A stretch of DNA of 64,000 nt from Mesodorylaimus sp. YZB2_4 (GCA_030248295.1 JASANH010001283.1:434001-498000), one strand, 5' to 3'. Counted from the stretch's first letter, positions 45,160-57,019 are shown. The notes: a model not told the origin generated them from the letters alone. A program made the numbers and translations.

Positions 45160-45600
45160 ATACCTAGACTGTGGGTCGGGTCAGCTAAATTTCGGGTCGG
45201 GTTGGGTCACTTTTTTGAAAGATCGGGTCAAAAATACAGCAATTTTGCAAGTTACTGCTATTAGCAGCCACAGAAACCTTTTCACAGCTGTGCGAATCCA
45301 GGATATGCTTCATGCATGCATGCATAAAGTCTTTTATTCCCCGTTTTTATTTTGCGTAACTTCCAAGAATGCCAAACAAATTGTAAGCTGTGAGAATGAC
45401 CAAGTTATGACAGAGTTGAATCTATTTTTCACGCCTATTATTCTGATTGGTTAAATCTTGTCTCCAGTGGACAGACCCTAGTCGCTTTTAGATCTACTAA
45501 GGTTCCTAAAGAATTATTCGACCACTATTGTGGGAAATATGAAGGAATGCTATTTTATTAACTAGGGACTAACAAACGATGAAAATTCGCGTGCGTTAGA
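45160..45600. repeat. Repeat family G, copy 2
   Basis: GTCAAAAATACAGCAATTTT, GCGTAACTT, ATTCTGATTGGTTAAATC and GATGAAAATTCGCGTGCG match 29010-29830 in order. About 500 bp present in copy 1 is missing here. Confidence 0.65.
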
Positions 45601-45949
45601 TGTCTCCATCTCATATTTTCTGTCGATTGTCGATACTGCGCAACAGTTTTTAGGGGGTGGGCGGCCACAAAAGATGCGGCAGCATGTGATGAGTGATAAC
45701 ACAACCAGTGAGTTTTGTCAAAGCCATCGGGCCAGCTAAAGACCCTTTGCAGCCTTGTCCAAGGCTCTATCAATTCAGGCGGCTTATCCGCGAGCCCGAA
45801 CACTCCATGGACTCGACTAGGCTTTCGAAAAATTAAGAGTCAAAGGTGGACAAAAGCAATCATGCACTCTTCGCGGCGGCCAATCGGAGCAACCAAACAC
45901 ACTGCCCTCTCCTCCGCCCGCGTACATTACTGTTAACCTCTACTGGTGC

Positions 45950-46670
45950 TTGAGTGCTTTTGGCTTATGTGGCCCAAACCACACCTCTCATGAGCGATAT
46001 GGTCGTTCGCAGCAAAGACATACGGCGAGTTTTCACTTCTTCGAACCTGCTCACATTCCACAGAGAACCTCGAAGCATGGCTACGCGCCTGCACAGCACC
46101 ACGAAGAACAGTGGTTTTGCAGTGAAGCACTGTTCACCATAGCCAACAAGCAGCAAGCTTCCAAGATAAAACACTCACCCTGGACTGAATGCACCGCGTC
46201 GAACCAGTGGCCTTGACTTCTGACACACCTCTCGATATTGACAGCTTCGATCTCTTATTCGGTAGGTTCAGTAGGTTTGATTCCACCCGACTGGACTACA
46301 GCGCGGACGAAGCGAACACTGACGAGACCTATTGCTCTCCAGCCGAGCTCAATGGGCGTATTTCACGTCAGTCATCCTGGATGCCACGTCCGCGAATGCT
46401 TCTGAATTTAGTCGGCAATCATAAAAACTGACTGGGCGTCTATACGAATTTTTGATTCTATGCATTAAAAGCACAGAAGCTAGGTCGCCTTGACCAGCCG
46501 ACTTGGTTCCAAGCAATCGTCGATTGCATACCTGGAATTCCGTCATTCGCGGAGTCGACCAGATTTTTGAAGTGAAGGCGTCTATACGATCTTGTGCCTT
46601 TTTGCCACGAATACAGTAGGTTGAACTCTACGCTATCCGCTGAAATCTAGGAGGATTTTGTGCTTCCTGG
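45950..46670. repeat. Interspersed repeat family B, copy 2
   Basis: 46176-46670 aligns with 31500-31997. 46070-46140 (CATGGCTACGCGCCTGCA) resembles 31316-31390, so the element may start before 46000. Several overlapping frames on both strands are repeat shadows. Confidence 0.6.
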
Positions 46671-46679
46671 CTAGTACCT

Positions 46680-47650
46680 ATATCAAATTCATCGAGCCAC
46701 CCACATTGCGCTGTGTTGGACTTTGAACTGCGGGCGCTGCTATCACAGCACTATGACGTGAAGAGACGCGACTATTCATGACTTTGGAATTCGAACAGTG
46801 TTAGACAAGTTACTATCTTGGATACCATCATGCCATGTCATTTCTATCCCTTTACGAGGACTCTAGCGTGAGGCGAAATATCATGGCCAGATCGGATCGG
46901 ATGCCGTGATTTATAAATCACAATCCAAAAATTCGGATCAGATCATACGATCTGAACCACCCGATCCGACGATGTATTTGGTGTTTTGGTATTAGGTATT
47001 TCTAACAAAGTCTGTTCACACACAACAAGCAGCCCAACTTCGCCTCATAAGCTGCGTATACTCTGTGCCATAATGAAATACTGTTATAAGACAGATTTTG
47101 TAAGAAATACCAATACCCATTCGCACCTGTGGTCGGGTTGGGGAGAACCAAAATAGTGTTTTGTCCCAGCCTGTTCTTGAATCTATCTTTACACCGGTGC
47201 CACCACTCAGATATTTAATGGCCACCTAATCGTAAGAAGCCCTACTGCAAATCAATCACACCAACTCACTTACACTACCGTTCGCCTCGGTGCCCGCTGA
47301 TCCGACGCGCACCCAAGACGCTGAGATGAATAAGGGGCTATGCTCAAGAGAGCCCTTGTCCCGATCCGTCCCGTCCCCGTTCAACGTCAACGCCACGCGC
47401 TCGTCCAGTCCAGTCCAGTCGTTCGCCTCGCTGCACCGCCTTGTCGCCTCGCTGATAAGGCGAATAAACCAATAAGACAAGACGAACTCGAAACGACTGA
47501 ATCTGATACCGATCTTCTTACTGAACTGAAGTAAACTGTACAAAATCAGGCACAGTGCACCAAAAGGCGGGTCATCATCATCATAGATCTTCCAATCATA
47601 TCAAATCTCGCGGGGTCTTCACCGGTAACGAGCGCCCTCTAATTCGTCCG
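46680..47650. other. No gene; GATCCGATC palindromes
   Basis: 46888-46972 holds nested palindromes (GATCGGATCGGAT, TGATTTATAAATCA, CGGATCAGATCATACGATC). 47330-47470 is GC-rich with CCAGTCCAGTCCAGTC. No ORF I can support. Confidence 0.3.
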
Positions 47651-48240
47651 CTAGCCGCTGGTCTTGCTCTCTCCGAGGTGGTCGCTGGTCGACATCTTGG
47701 GCACGTGAACGCCACCCGCTGAGCTCGAGGTCGTGGCGACGCCCAATGCTGAGGCGGCGAGTATGTCCCGACTGCAGCACGTGCCCCGTCCAGGCTCACC
47801 ACACTCGGCATAGGACTTGCTCGTACCGTTCATGCTGGTCTCGACCTCGCGATCGCCGCTCGGCGGTGCCGCCGCCCAGCTGGTCTCCACGGCCATTGTC
47901 CAACTTCCAAATTCACGACCTTGTTTTGATCGCCGGGCCGCCTCTAATCCATCGCCTAATCCGTTTGTTTTCGCCAAATTCGAATCGTCCATGGGCGGGA
48001 AGACGAGCACTGTACCAGGATAGTACATTCGCAACAATAGACCGAATTTATCGTCCACTACTCGGTTGACGCAAGCTTCGTATAGAAAAAGTTACCGCCT
48101 TTTATTAAACTGTATGCTACTGAACATCACTTCTACTCACGTGTTATCTCTTTTCTGCATTCCGGCTCCCAGAGCTTTTCCCTCAATCTGGCTATTCCTT
48201 GGTATTTTCTCTCCCAGGCCAGTTTAGCTGCTTTTTCCAT
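47651..48240 (-). CDS. Unknown two-exon protein
   Basis: Minus-strand exons 48240-48141 and 48075-47651 (525 nt; 174 residues plus stop), joined by a 65-bp intron with donor ACAC|GTGAGT and acceptor CTATACGAAG; both sides are phase 1. Exon 1 from ATG 48240 reads EKAAKLAWERKYQGIARLRE; the frame stays open about 40 bases upstream, so the true start could be in an earlier exon. Exon 2 begins VNRVVDDKFGLLLRMYYPG then VLVFPPMDDS, a compact segment, and ends in a Gly/Ser/Thr-rich tail. I do not recognise a family. The non-canonical GAAG acceptor lowers confidence. Confidence 0.45.
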
Positions 48241-48729
48241 CTCCACCGGTAACAAGACTTTTCCCTGATATTTGGGTTCAACTCCTCTCACTTTTCACGC
48301 GAAGTTTACTTGCACACAAGATTCTGTTCATTCCAGTCCCGCTGTGCATTTTGTACCAGTGATTTATTCACCTCCTTCTATCGCTTCCAAGAGGCATCCA
48401 AACAACAATACAAAAATTTGTCAAAATTAAGAACTCGCCATATCTGGCACGCTTTTACCTTCTGCTATAGTCTTGAGACGGCATTTTCCAAAGTACTGTA
48501 CAGGCGTACTGTGCACGTATTTTCTTCGAGTCTATCAAATCCTGATGACCCTGGCTAGGCTTCTAAAGCGCTAAGCGAGGAGTGCACGCATCAAATACAG
48601 TATAACGATGCACAGCCAGCTTGGCAACCACAGGAAATACTCAAGATCAGTGCACTATTTAAAAAAGAAAACTGATTTTCAAGGCACATATCGAAACGAT
48701 CAGCCTAAAATGCATTACTTAAGCTGGGA

Positions 48730-48853
48730 GTATAGTTCGATGGGATGCGTCAAATAAGCTTGCGATGCGACGTTTTAGGCACCTTTTTACATTGTCAGTT
48801 GACCCAAAAGTGCCGCATCGCACGCTTATTTGACGCATCCCATCGAACAATAC
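48730..48853. repeat. 124-bp near-perfect hairpin
   Basis: GTTCGATGGGATGCGTCAAA on the left is matched by its exact inverse TTTGACGCATCCCATCGAAC on the right. The stem is about 45 bp with few mismatches and a short loop near 48785-48805. It could be a miniature foldback element or a small-RNA precursor. No flanking duplication is clear. Confidence 0.7.
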
Positions 48854-48984
48854 TTTGGGCTTTTAACGTATCAACTAAAAAAACAAAACACGCTTCTCAC
48901 AAAGCACTGAGGAAAGCAATCAGCCGTAAATGCAACCGGCCATAAAAAAAACAGACAAGAAGCTACACACATGTTTACTCTGGT

Positions 48985-49250
48985 CTAGTGTTGCAATCGA
49001 CGTGAATGTCAAAGTCAAGATCCTGTCAAATCGTATGTTCATCAAAATCCCATCAAAGTCAATATCTATATCAAAATGAATTTTTGGCCTTGGTCAAAGT
49101 CAATGTAGCTTTGATACAGTTTTGGAAAAAAGATTCAGTTTCAGTTTTAACTAAAAGTTAACTGAATCTCCGAATAGAATCAGTTTCAGTTACAGTTGAC
49201 AGGATCTCAAAAGATTCAGTTAACTGAATTTAACTGAATGATTCAGTTTT
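48985..49250. repeat. TAGTGTTGCAA element start with TCAAAGTCAA repeats and an AGTTAACTGAATC arm
   Basis: The start resembles 32346 and is followed by TGTCAAAGTCAAGAT-type words. At 49117 a TA|CAGTTTTGG boundary begins an arm of AGATTCAGTTTCAGTT and GTTAACTGAATC words. A matching arm ends at 50404 (CAGTTAACTG|TA). Confidence 0.5.
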
Positions 49251-49514
49251 TTCTTAAGAAGCATTTCGCATCAAGATGTGAAGACTTGACGAGAACAATC
49301 TCCACTTTTCTGTATTCAAATAACTACTCTTCCGCATTTCAGACTCGCAGCTCACAATGCGCAGTTAAGACCAAAGTCAACACCAGAGGGTCCCCAGAGA
49401 GCACAACGATGCACGACCGTGTCTCAACAGTCCACCCACCAACAAATCCGCAGACAGACCAAGTACCTGGACCTTGTAACTGTTCTAATTCTAATGCCAT
49501 AGCTCATGATTGTA

Positions 49515-49810
49515 ATTTCTTTTGGTCCAAAAGAAAGCTCTGCGCAAAATATTTAGCTCGTTTGGGCAACTACTCAGCAGAGGTCAGCGGCCGATGTCCT
49601 GCAAATTTTTGGAAACATTCTCGCTTCATCGGGTCTTCTGTGCAAAACAATTCAGAACCAGAAGCCTGGAAAACGGATCCAAAGCCCATAGCCTGGACAG
49701 CGAGTTCAGAAGAGCCCTGCGAGTCTTTCTCAACTTTCTGTCGCCTCGCAACACACGAATTTAAGAAACCCGCAAGATTTTAGGAGCCGACCGCTGCTGA
49801 CGATAACATG
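49515..49810. repeat. Degraded TNA-target MITE
   Basis: CCAAAAGAAAGCTCTGCGC, CAACTACTCAGCAGAGGTC and, inverted, TTTAGGAGCCGACCGCTGC follow the arm order of the family. The outer termini are missing. It lies between the two AGTTAACTG arms, so it was inserted into or carried by that element. Confidence 0.55.
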
Positions 49811-50274
49811 AAGTAAGCATGTCAAGTTCAACTTACTGGTTGGTAAAGCTTTCTAAGATCAAGAAGATGTAACTTCAAAATGTTTGTGATAAAATGATTG
49901 AAACTGAAGAAACCCTTTTTCATAAACTGTAGTTACTTTTATTTTATGATACTGTACCGACTGCTTTTCAACATGGACCTCGCCCTTATAACTCTGTCAC
50001 TCGGCGCTAGCCCGCAGGAAATGATGAAGCACTGCAATATTCGTGGAGATTTTGCAACTTTTCTTCACATTTGGACCGAAATTCGAATAGATCGATTTTT
50101 TTAAAAATAACTAGCGTTTCAAGAATAACAGAATACACCTCTAACTCGCGATTAAGATGATTCCAACCAGCAATTTGTCTAGCTGCCTTTCGTTTCTTTT
50201 TGAAATCTGCACGAAAATCCGCAAACAGATTACTAATTTTCAAAACCGTGGTAGCTCGAAAACTGAACTTAACT

Positions 50275-50410
50275 AATTCTAAAAAGATTCAGTTACACTT
50301 AAATTCAGTTTTGGCGAGGAGATTCAGTTTCAGTTTCAGTTACAGTTAACTGAATTAAATAGATTCAGTTAACTGATAGATTCAGTTTCAGTTTCAGTTA
50401 ACTGTAACAA
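50275..50410. repeat. AGTTAACTGAATC-rich arm, copy 2
   Basis: TTTGGCGAGGAGATTCAG is followed by TTTCAGTTACAGTTAACTG and similar words. The inverse of this block is at 51848-51925. Confidence 0.65.
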
Positions 50411-51847
50411 CGCTAAGTCAATGTCGAAGTCGAAGATTTCTTGGAGCCCCCTATCAGAGTCAAAGCCAATGTCAAAAATCTCGCACGACGTCAAAAAAAG
50501 TTGACATTTTGCGCGCGCATAAGGGTAAGGTTTTTTGCTTCCAACCAGTTCCGACATTAGGTACCAAATCACAAAACCCCACCCATTTTTTGGTTTTTGG
50601 GTTGGGTTGCTGGGTCGGGTTTTCAAACGGTAGATTGGAGTTGTGGAGGTTGACCTTTTTTGAACTGTACTAGGCGGAGTAGCATTACATGGGAGAAGAT
50701 ACCGCGGGGAGAGATGGATTCAACAACCCTCCCCGCAGGACACCTAGTCGCAGGTGCCTGAGACATCAACCCGACGGGTTTCAGCCTCGCCTGGGTACTG
50801 TTTCACCACAGCTTTCGCAATGCTAAAAGCAATGTTTCACGTTTCAGCGATTTCGGGCCATTTTTTGTTCTTTAATTCATTCGTTACAGAATTCGTCAAC
50901 GCTCCCAATAATACTGTCTTGTTTTCCTCGATAAGGCGAAGTATAATCAATTTTTGATCGAGAGACAACGGCATATTGCTAAAAAAATAATATAATAAAG
51001 AATTTTCCTTCTTGAACGACTACATCTTCTAATTATTGATTTTCTTGGTCATCTCTTCACGTTCCACCTATTTTTTTGATTAGAAAGTCTAGCAGACATC
51101 TACTATGCACCTGAAAATGACATTCCGTGGATAAACTTTCTAGCGAAAAGCAATGCTGAAATCCAATAGCTTTTAACAATCCGTGGTGAAACACAGATAT
51201 TATCTATTGCTTGAAAAGCATTGCTAAAGCGGTTGACTAAAAGCATTGCTAATCGCTTTTTGGTGAAACAGTCCCCCTGGAGCGTATGGAGCGACCAGCG
51301 GAGACAACTGATACGCTGTATGCGGCGGCCAGTCAAGGCAACCACATATTGCTCAATGCGTAAGGCGGCCAGCTAAGGCGACCAGATACAACATTCTCCA
51401 CAGGCCAAACACACCTGCCACGCAACCCAACCTAAAAACCCACTTTTGCACTTGGTATGCCTTATTCGTAAGCATGAGTATGTGGTTGATTGGCGCAGCG
51501 TTTTGAAGCTACTGCGACATGATGTCCGTTGGTTTCGAATCGCCAGATCCTGGTGTTTCAAAAACGTACCCAGTGCCCTTGGCAAGTCCAATTCGACATG
51601 TCAGTCTGACTATGACGCAACTGATAAATCGTCTGTCAAGCAGATAAATCGAGCTGTTGACTTGATCTCTTGTCGACTCGCAGTCAGAAATCAGGCCAGT
51701 TAGGTCCTAGTTTGAAAATTTGGTCAGAGTCTATGAAGATCTTGCAGTTTGGCAGGAGGTGGGCTTGAGTTTTTGGATCCCTATCCCAGTCGGGATGGAA
51801 GTTGCGGAGTTCTTTCAGAAGGAATGGGGAGACTGAATCTATCAGTT
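50411..51847. other. No gene recognised
   Basis: Contains GTCAAAGCCAATGTC patches to 50500 and an ATCAACCC-GAC-GGGTT hairpin near 50764. The open frames are short and unsupported. Confidence 0.25.
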
Positions 51848-51925
51848 AAGTGAATCTATTTAATTCAGTTATCTGTAACTGAAACTGAAACTGAATCTCC
51901 TCGCCAAAACTGAATTTAACTGTAA
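51848..51925. repeat. AGTTAACTGAATC-rich arm, inverted copy
   Basis: Reverse complement of about 50290-50365, including CTGAATCTCCTCGCCAAAAC. Confidence 0.7.
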
Positions 51926-52329
51926 CTTTCAGAAGGGAAAGGGGGAATATTTCCTCAGAAGGGAAATCAGGATCTCGGCGGCTGACTTAAAGAATAAAAA
52001 GGAAGGGAGGGATTTGCTTGTTTGTTTACTCGATTGATTTTGAATACAATGATAAATATTGTGCTGCAAATTATTAAAGGACTTGACTGTATATTTGATG
52101 GCTAGCCAGAATGGGGTGTGGGTCATTTACGCGAATAATCAGGAGTCCTGATCCTGGTTGGGATTTAGAGAGTCCGATCCCTATCCAAACGAACGATAAA
52201 TAAGCGAGGCCATGAGGTAACCAGCTCTCGTGGCATCTTCCCTCTGTTCGTCTCCGCGAGATGCACCTCCACCAAGGTCATCCTGTGCCAACACCAGAGT
52301 CCCAGGATGATACTGGGCGAGAAGGTGTT

Positions 52330-52530
52330 TATAGAGTCAGTAATGTGAATAGATTGGGCGTACGAAAAGGCTCGACCATGATTACTTGGAAGATTGAAAT
52401 ATGAGATATGAGACTCGGACTATGAGACTATATTCCACCTATTTGGTGAGCAGGCTAGGGAATTGATGGGTCAAGGTTTTTCATCTGTCTGTAATTGACG
52501 TGAGATACCATGTGATGGAGACAGTAAAGG
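52330..52530. repeat. Second copy of the repeat at 18060-18289
   Basis: GGCTCGACCATGATTA, GGGTCAAGGTTTTTCATC and ATGTGATGGAGACAGT are in the same order. After AAAGGCTCA the two copies diverge; there the other carries a MITE. Confidence 0.7.
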
Positions 52531-52739
52531 CTCATTTTCACTGATCAGGCAGGTTCACCCCAGGCCACAGTAGTCCATGATGATTTGTTTAAAGTTACAG
52601 CGCACTTTCCTCTCTAAAACATCCTTTGGAATTGCCAATGCGCGTAAGTCAGGAAGTTAGCCCTACTGTAGACTGCACTAAGGCTGATTCATTTCGCCGC
52701 AGCTCATTTTCACACAGATTGGAACTGTTAGAGTAGGGA

Positions 52740-53010
52740 ATCTCAAAGAACCAAAGTTCTTACGAGCAGAAGCAAGAGATCGTTATTTCACACTTTGCAG
52801 CACTTTATCCCCTTTATTTCATTTAAAGCAACTAAAATTAATGGGCAGCGATCATGAATTTTTTGTAGATATAATCAACTATACATAATCACAGAAGTAT
52901 TTGATTGGAAAACAAGTCTCCACCAACAAGTGCAAAACTGCTTAGTCGATTAGTCTACTTATCAATCCAAGGCGAAAAATTCCGAATAAAATTAAATTGT
53001 GCGCTTTGTC
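52740..53010 (-). pseudogene. Possible 3' relic of a Ly6/ET-module-like gene
   Basis: TTCACACTTTGCAGCACTTTA and the following bases resemble 40106-40330, the 3' flank of gene 3, and TTATCAATCCAAGGCGAAAA resembles its TTATCGATCAGAGGCAG. No cysteine-rich coding sequence remains. The match is patchy. Confidence 0.4.
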
Positions 53011-53230
53011 TCCGTCGAGTGATTAACGAACCAAAACAAGAATTAAAAAAAATTTAAAATTAACCCATATGCCAAACATGGCTTTAATCGCTCCACTTGT
53101 TTTTTTTTCAGGCGTCGCCTAAAAAATATCCTCTTCTGGTCAGAATTAAGAAGGCGTGTAATTATGTAGACTCCGTCAGACGACATCAAGCCTGGGGTTT
53201 GACTTTGTTTTACCTAGTCTGATTTATAGG

Positions 53231-54321
53231 TCCCGTGACGATTCCCCCACTTGGTCAATTCCCCCACTGAGACGATTCCCCCACTGTGTCGTTTCCCCCA
53301 CCGTGCCTGGTGGGGGAATCGACTCACTGAGACATGTGACGTTTCCCCCACCGTGTCGTTTCCCCCACCATAATTTTTCGCCTGATGTGCTAACCTGACT
53401 TGGGTTGCAACAGGCAGTACGAGTGTGATAGGCTTGTAGAATGTGGGCGGCGTGAAGTAAAATTTCGGTGCTGCAGCTCATGTGCAAGGTATTCAGGCTA
53501 CGAACTTTTTGAACTCCTTCGAGTATTTCAGGAAGGATATTTGACACGTTGCCAATACGAGTGAATGTAAGACCAGGCCAGTTTTCTCTGCTTATCAAGG
53601 CAGCGGTTCAAATTGCAAATGTATGTAAAAACCCGATCTGAGGGGTGAATCAGTTCTCGATCCGATCCGACTGCTGGATCGGCAGCATTGGCAACTGGAA
53701 TTTTCGCTCTGTATATGCTGAAGAATAAGGTTTGGCATACTATGATGAGAAAATCCCGTTTTTCTCTCAAATCAGCATTCAGTCCCACTTTATGCTCTGC
53801 TTATCTCTCACCTGTGTCCTTCGGAGTAGAGAGAGTGACAGCGAGAAAACAGAGCAGGTTGGCGAGGACGCAGTGCCAAGTACGATATCCCCATTAACTT
53901 AAAATTTTTTGAAGCGGATCCGATGGATCGGATCGGTCGATGCTGCCCTTGGACCAGGCGAGAGTGACTTAAGGAGCAAACGTTTTAAGGACGCTATAAC
54001 AGCATGGCATTTGCATGGCAATCGAATAATAAAACAAGATCGCGAACTATTTGAGGCATATTTCAATCTTCTAGGAGTTATGATGATAATTTGCGCATGA
54101 ATGCTATATTCTTGGACGAAGGCTCAAAATTTTGAATGGCCGCAGTTTCTCAAAACTGATGGTGGGGGAAACGACACGGTGGGGGAATCGTGTCATAAGG
54201 GGGGGGATCGACGCATGTATCAGTGAGTCGATTCCCCCACCAGGCACGGTGGGGGAAACGACACAGTGGGGGAATCGTCACAGTGGGGGAATCGACCAAG
54301 TGGGGGAATCGTCTCACAATC
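53231..54321. mobile_element. 1.09-kb element with GTGGGGGAATCG inverted arms and 10-bp flanking repeat
   Basis: Both ends carry about 160-170 bp of mutually inverted sequence made of GATTCCCCCACT units, including the complex word ACCGTGCCTGGTGGGGGAAT. GATTTATAGG lies at 53221-53230 and 54322-54331. Long arms with a 9-11 bp duplication are the pattern of Mutator-like elements, but the outermost 4 bp of the arms disagree, so the class is tentative. The interior has a copy of the GGATCGGTCGATGCTG repeat (53640-53950) and no transposase. Confidence 0.7.
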
Positions 54322-54720
54322 GATTTATAGGCGGAAAGGGAGTTAATGCCGGATTTTCATTCGTTTGCAGTCTTACTAAATGGAAGGGGAAGGTGTCACT
54401 TCTCCTTGCCCACATCTTTTTCTGATCGCGCCACATCTCCACCCGAACCATGTCATTTCACAACAAGTTTGCGGCCATGGCCGACCGTTACCGATATGTT
54501 TGCCCGTACCCGTACCTGAGGCCTGGTACGGCCCGCACCAACGATAAACGGGGGAAAAATTGCCGTTGGGGATACACGCAAGAAACTTGGAAACTGGGAG
54601 GGAACGGTCGACCTTTTCGGATGGCCCCTATCTCATAGCAGGTGTGTCCGGCGGAGCGTGGCGAATAAGACTAGAACGTGAAAGGCGGGCGCAAAGCCAG
54701 TTTTCTTTTTCTAGGACCTG

Positions 54721-55704
54721 GGCCCGGTTCCTGAATCGCGATTAACTTTAACCGGGCAGTCAAGATTAACTGGTTGGTTAAGTGCCTTAACCGGGCAGTT
54801 CACTAACTGGGCAGTTAAGGCAGATTTAACTGGCGTTCCTGAAATCTAGTTAACCAGGCGGTTAACTAACTGGCCCGCTAAATCACTAACTGTGCCGAGC
54901 CAACTCATATTTCTGTACCATAAGACCGCCTCAGTTTCAAGTTGTTTTGAGAATTTGTATCAGAAGGCAATCTGTTTGAAGTCTGCTTATTTTGACTGTG
55001 AATAAAAGTCAAAAAAGAGTGACTCATACTAACCCTAAAATTATGGATGACGGAAATTAACATTAAAAAGCGCTACCAAACCGCCTCAAGTGCCCTCATG
55101 ATCGCTGATACCCCAACCAAAAATTTTGATTGAGTGGATGCTTGCGATTGTAGTAGATGTGTCTTTGATCACCCTGCCCATGACCATGATGTATCCTGAT
55201 GCCAAAATCTTTTTTGCGAGCAATCTATGGCGCCAATAACGCAAGGAACATTCCAAATATGAAAGAATGCTTTTGTAATTTGCCTTTTTTCTTTTGACAA
55301 CTTGACAAACTTATTCAGCTTACGACATATAGCTAACGAAACAGCATGAACCACTTGGCTAACCCTCTATTTTGACACTGCCATTAAAAATGTCCCCAAT
55401 CACTTTAAAGACAGGGCTTCTGTGAGGGTCGAGTTATCCTAATCCCAAATTAGGGACGATCAGCATGTGCGGAAGCAAAGTCATGATGGTTTTTACATTA
55501 TAAGCTGCGCCGCAGCGCAAAAAATGGGATAACCGGCTAGTTAATCTACCTCTCGAGGTAGGTTAGATTTGGGCGGTCAAGTCGCCCGGTTAAATTTTCC
55601 AGTTAACTTTAACTGCGACTCAGGAACGCCAGTTAAAGTTGACTGCCCAGTGATGGTAGATTTAACTGCCCAGTTAAAGTTAATCGCGATTCAGGAACCG
55701 GGCC
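54721..55704 (-). mobile_element. PIF/Harbinger-type element remnant with DDE transposase fragment
   Basis: The terminal repeat GGCCCGGTTCCTGAATCGCG is perfect at both ends. Subterminal regions (54750-54850, 55520-55690) are rich in GGCAGTTAACTGGG-type words. On the minus strand 55354-55169 encodes KRQITKAFFHIWNVPCVIG then AIDCSQ, matching the first catalytic Asp region of Harbinger/HARBI1 nucleases (GxxGAIDG/C). The rest of the nuclease and the MADF-like partner gene are missing. The flanking trinucleotides do not match well. Inactive. Confidence 0.65.
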
Positions 55705-55724
55705 ATGGTCTGCTTCTGATTTAA

Positions 55725-57019
55725 GGGCCGTCAACATTGCACCTCGGCTGCCGAGCCCGCCGAGCTGAGCCAGCCGCGAGCCGAGCCAGCCGAGCTTGTC
55801 AGCTGAGGTGTCGTTCACATTGCGACTATCAGCTGAGCCAGCTGAGCCCGCGGTCGGCTCGGCTTGCGGCTGGCTCGGTTTGTGGCTTGCGGTTGGCTCG
55901 GCTTGGCTGGCTCGGCTGGACTGTTCACATTCAGCTCGGTCTGCGGCTCAGGCGCTCGGCCAGCTCGGCTGGAAAAGTTGAAAATTTTCAACTTTTCTAG
56001 CCGAGCTAGGAAAAATCGTTCTGGAGTTATCAACAGGACAGTAGCCAATCTCGATACAAATATGGATTATGATTAAATTATTCAATTATTGTGAACTTAT
56101 GAAACGGTTTATCGGTTCTAGCTGCTAGAAATCTCGAGAACTGCAAGGTTTAAACCAGGGAACTTGGTAAAAAAAAGCGGATAGTCTGATGGGAGTCGGC
56201 ATCATTTGTGTGCTGAGGGAACGTGTGGGACTGAGGTGTCAAATTTGGCATTGTAATCCAAAACGGGATTAGAGAAATGGTCCCGAGGAAGTCCGCTAAA
56301 TAGTGCGATTAAAGATTTACAGAAGGCACGCTAATTGAATTTAGAAACGAGCAACTACAGTAGAGTTGCCCAACCCAGCCCTATAGCCCAGTCCAGCCAG
56401 GAGTTGCCCAGCATATGCGTCGATGATGGTATTACTAAAAATGGCAATAGGTGAACCGATTCTAGCAAACCTGTTAACTACTGTAGGTAGATCAATTACT
56501 GTTCCTTCTCATTCTGATCATTAAAGATAGAACTGTTTAACTGATACTTCATGTGCCTACTGATTTAAAAAATATGCTCGTTCGTCAGTGCACGTATGCG
56601 TGGTTGGTATATCTGAGATGCTAAAGGTAAGTTGATGCAACACGTTGTGCATAGGTCATATACTGCTCTTTCGTTCAGCAGACCAATAGCAGCCATATTT
56701 TAGTTTCATTTTTTTGATTTTGACGATGATTATTCTCTGCAATAGTCGTGCTCCTGGGGAAACTTTCCGCGAGCCGAGCAAACCGAGCTCCTCAGCCGAG
56801 CCCGCCGAAAAGCAGACAGAATGTTTCAATCGGCGTCGCGGCATCAAATGTGAACGACCCAGCCGAGCTGAGATGACCGCAAGCCGCAAACTGACGATGA
56901 GCCAGCCGCAAGCTGAGCCAACCGAGGCATGCAATGTGAACGCACGTCAGCTCAGCTGACAGCTCGGCTGGCTCGGTTAGCTCGGCAGCCGATCAGCCGA
57001 GGTGCAATGTGGACGCCGC
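55725..57019. mobile_element. GCCGAGC-rich foldback element flanked by TTTAA
   Basis: The left end GGGCCGTCAACATTGCACCT and the right end, inverted, GCGGCGTCCACATTGCACCT are followed by over 200 bp of GAGCC/CGGCTGAGC words in both arms (55740-55975 and 56770-57000). TTTAA flanks both sides (55720-55724 and 57020-57024). The AT-rich centre has no transposase. A TTAA or TAA duplication would fit Kolobok, piggyBac or Harbinger types. It starts only 20 bp from the Harbinger remnant. Confidence 0.65.

Noticed and set aside
47746-48069. Plus-strand ORF antisense to the two-exon gene
   Set aside because: Arg/Ser/Cys-rich shadow; the minus strand gives consistent splice phase and better composition.
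53221-54331. Spaced GTGGGGGAATCG repeats as a CRISPR array
   Set aside because: Unit spacing is irregular, the two clusters are mutually inverted, and this is eukaryotic DNA.
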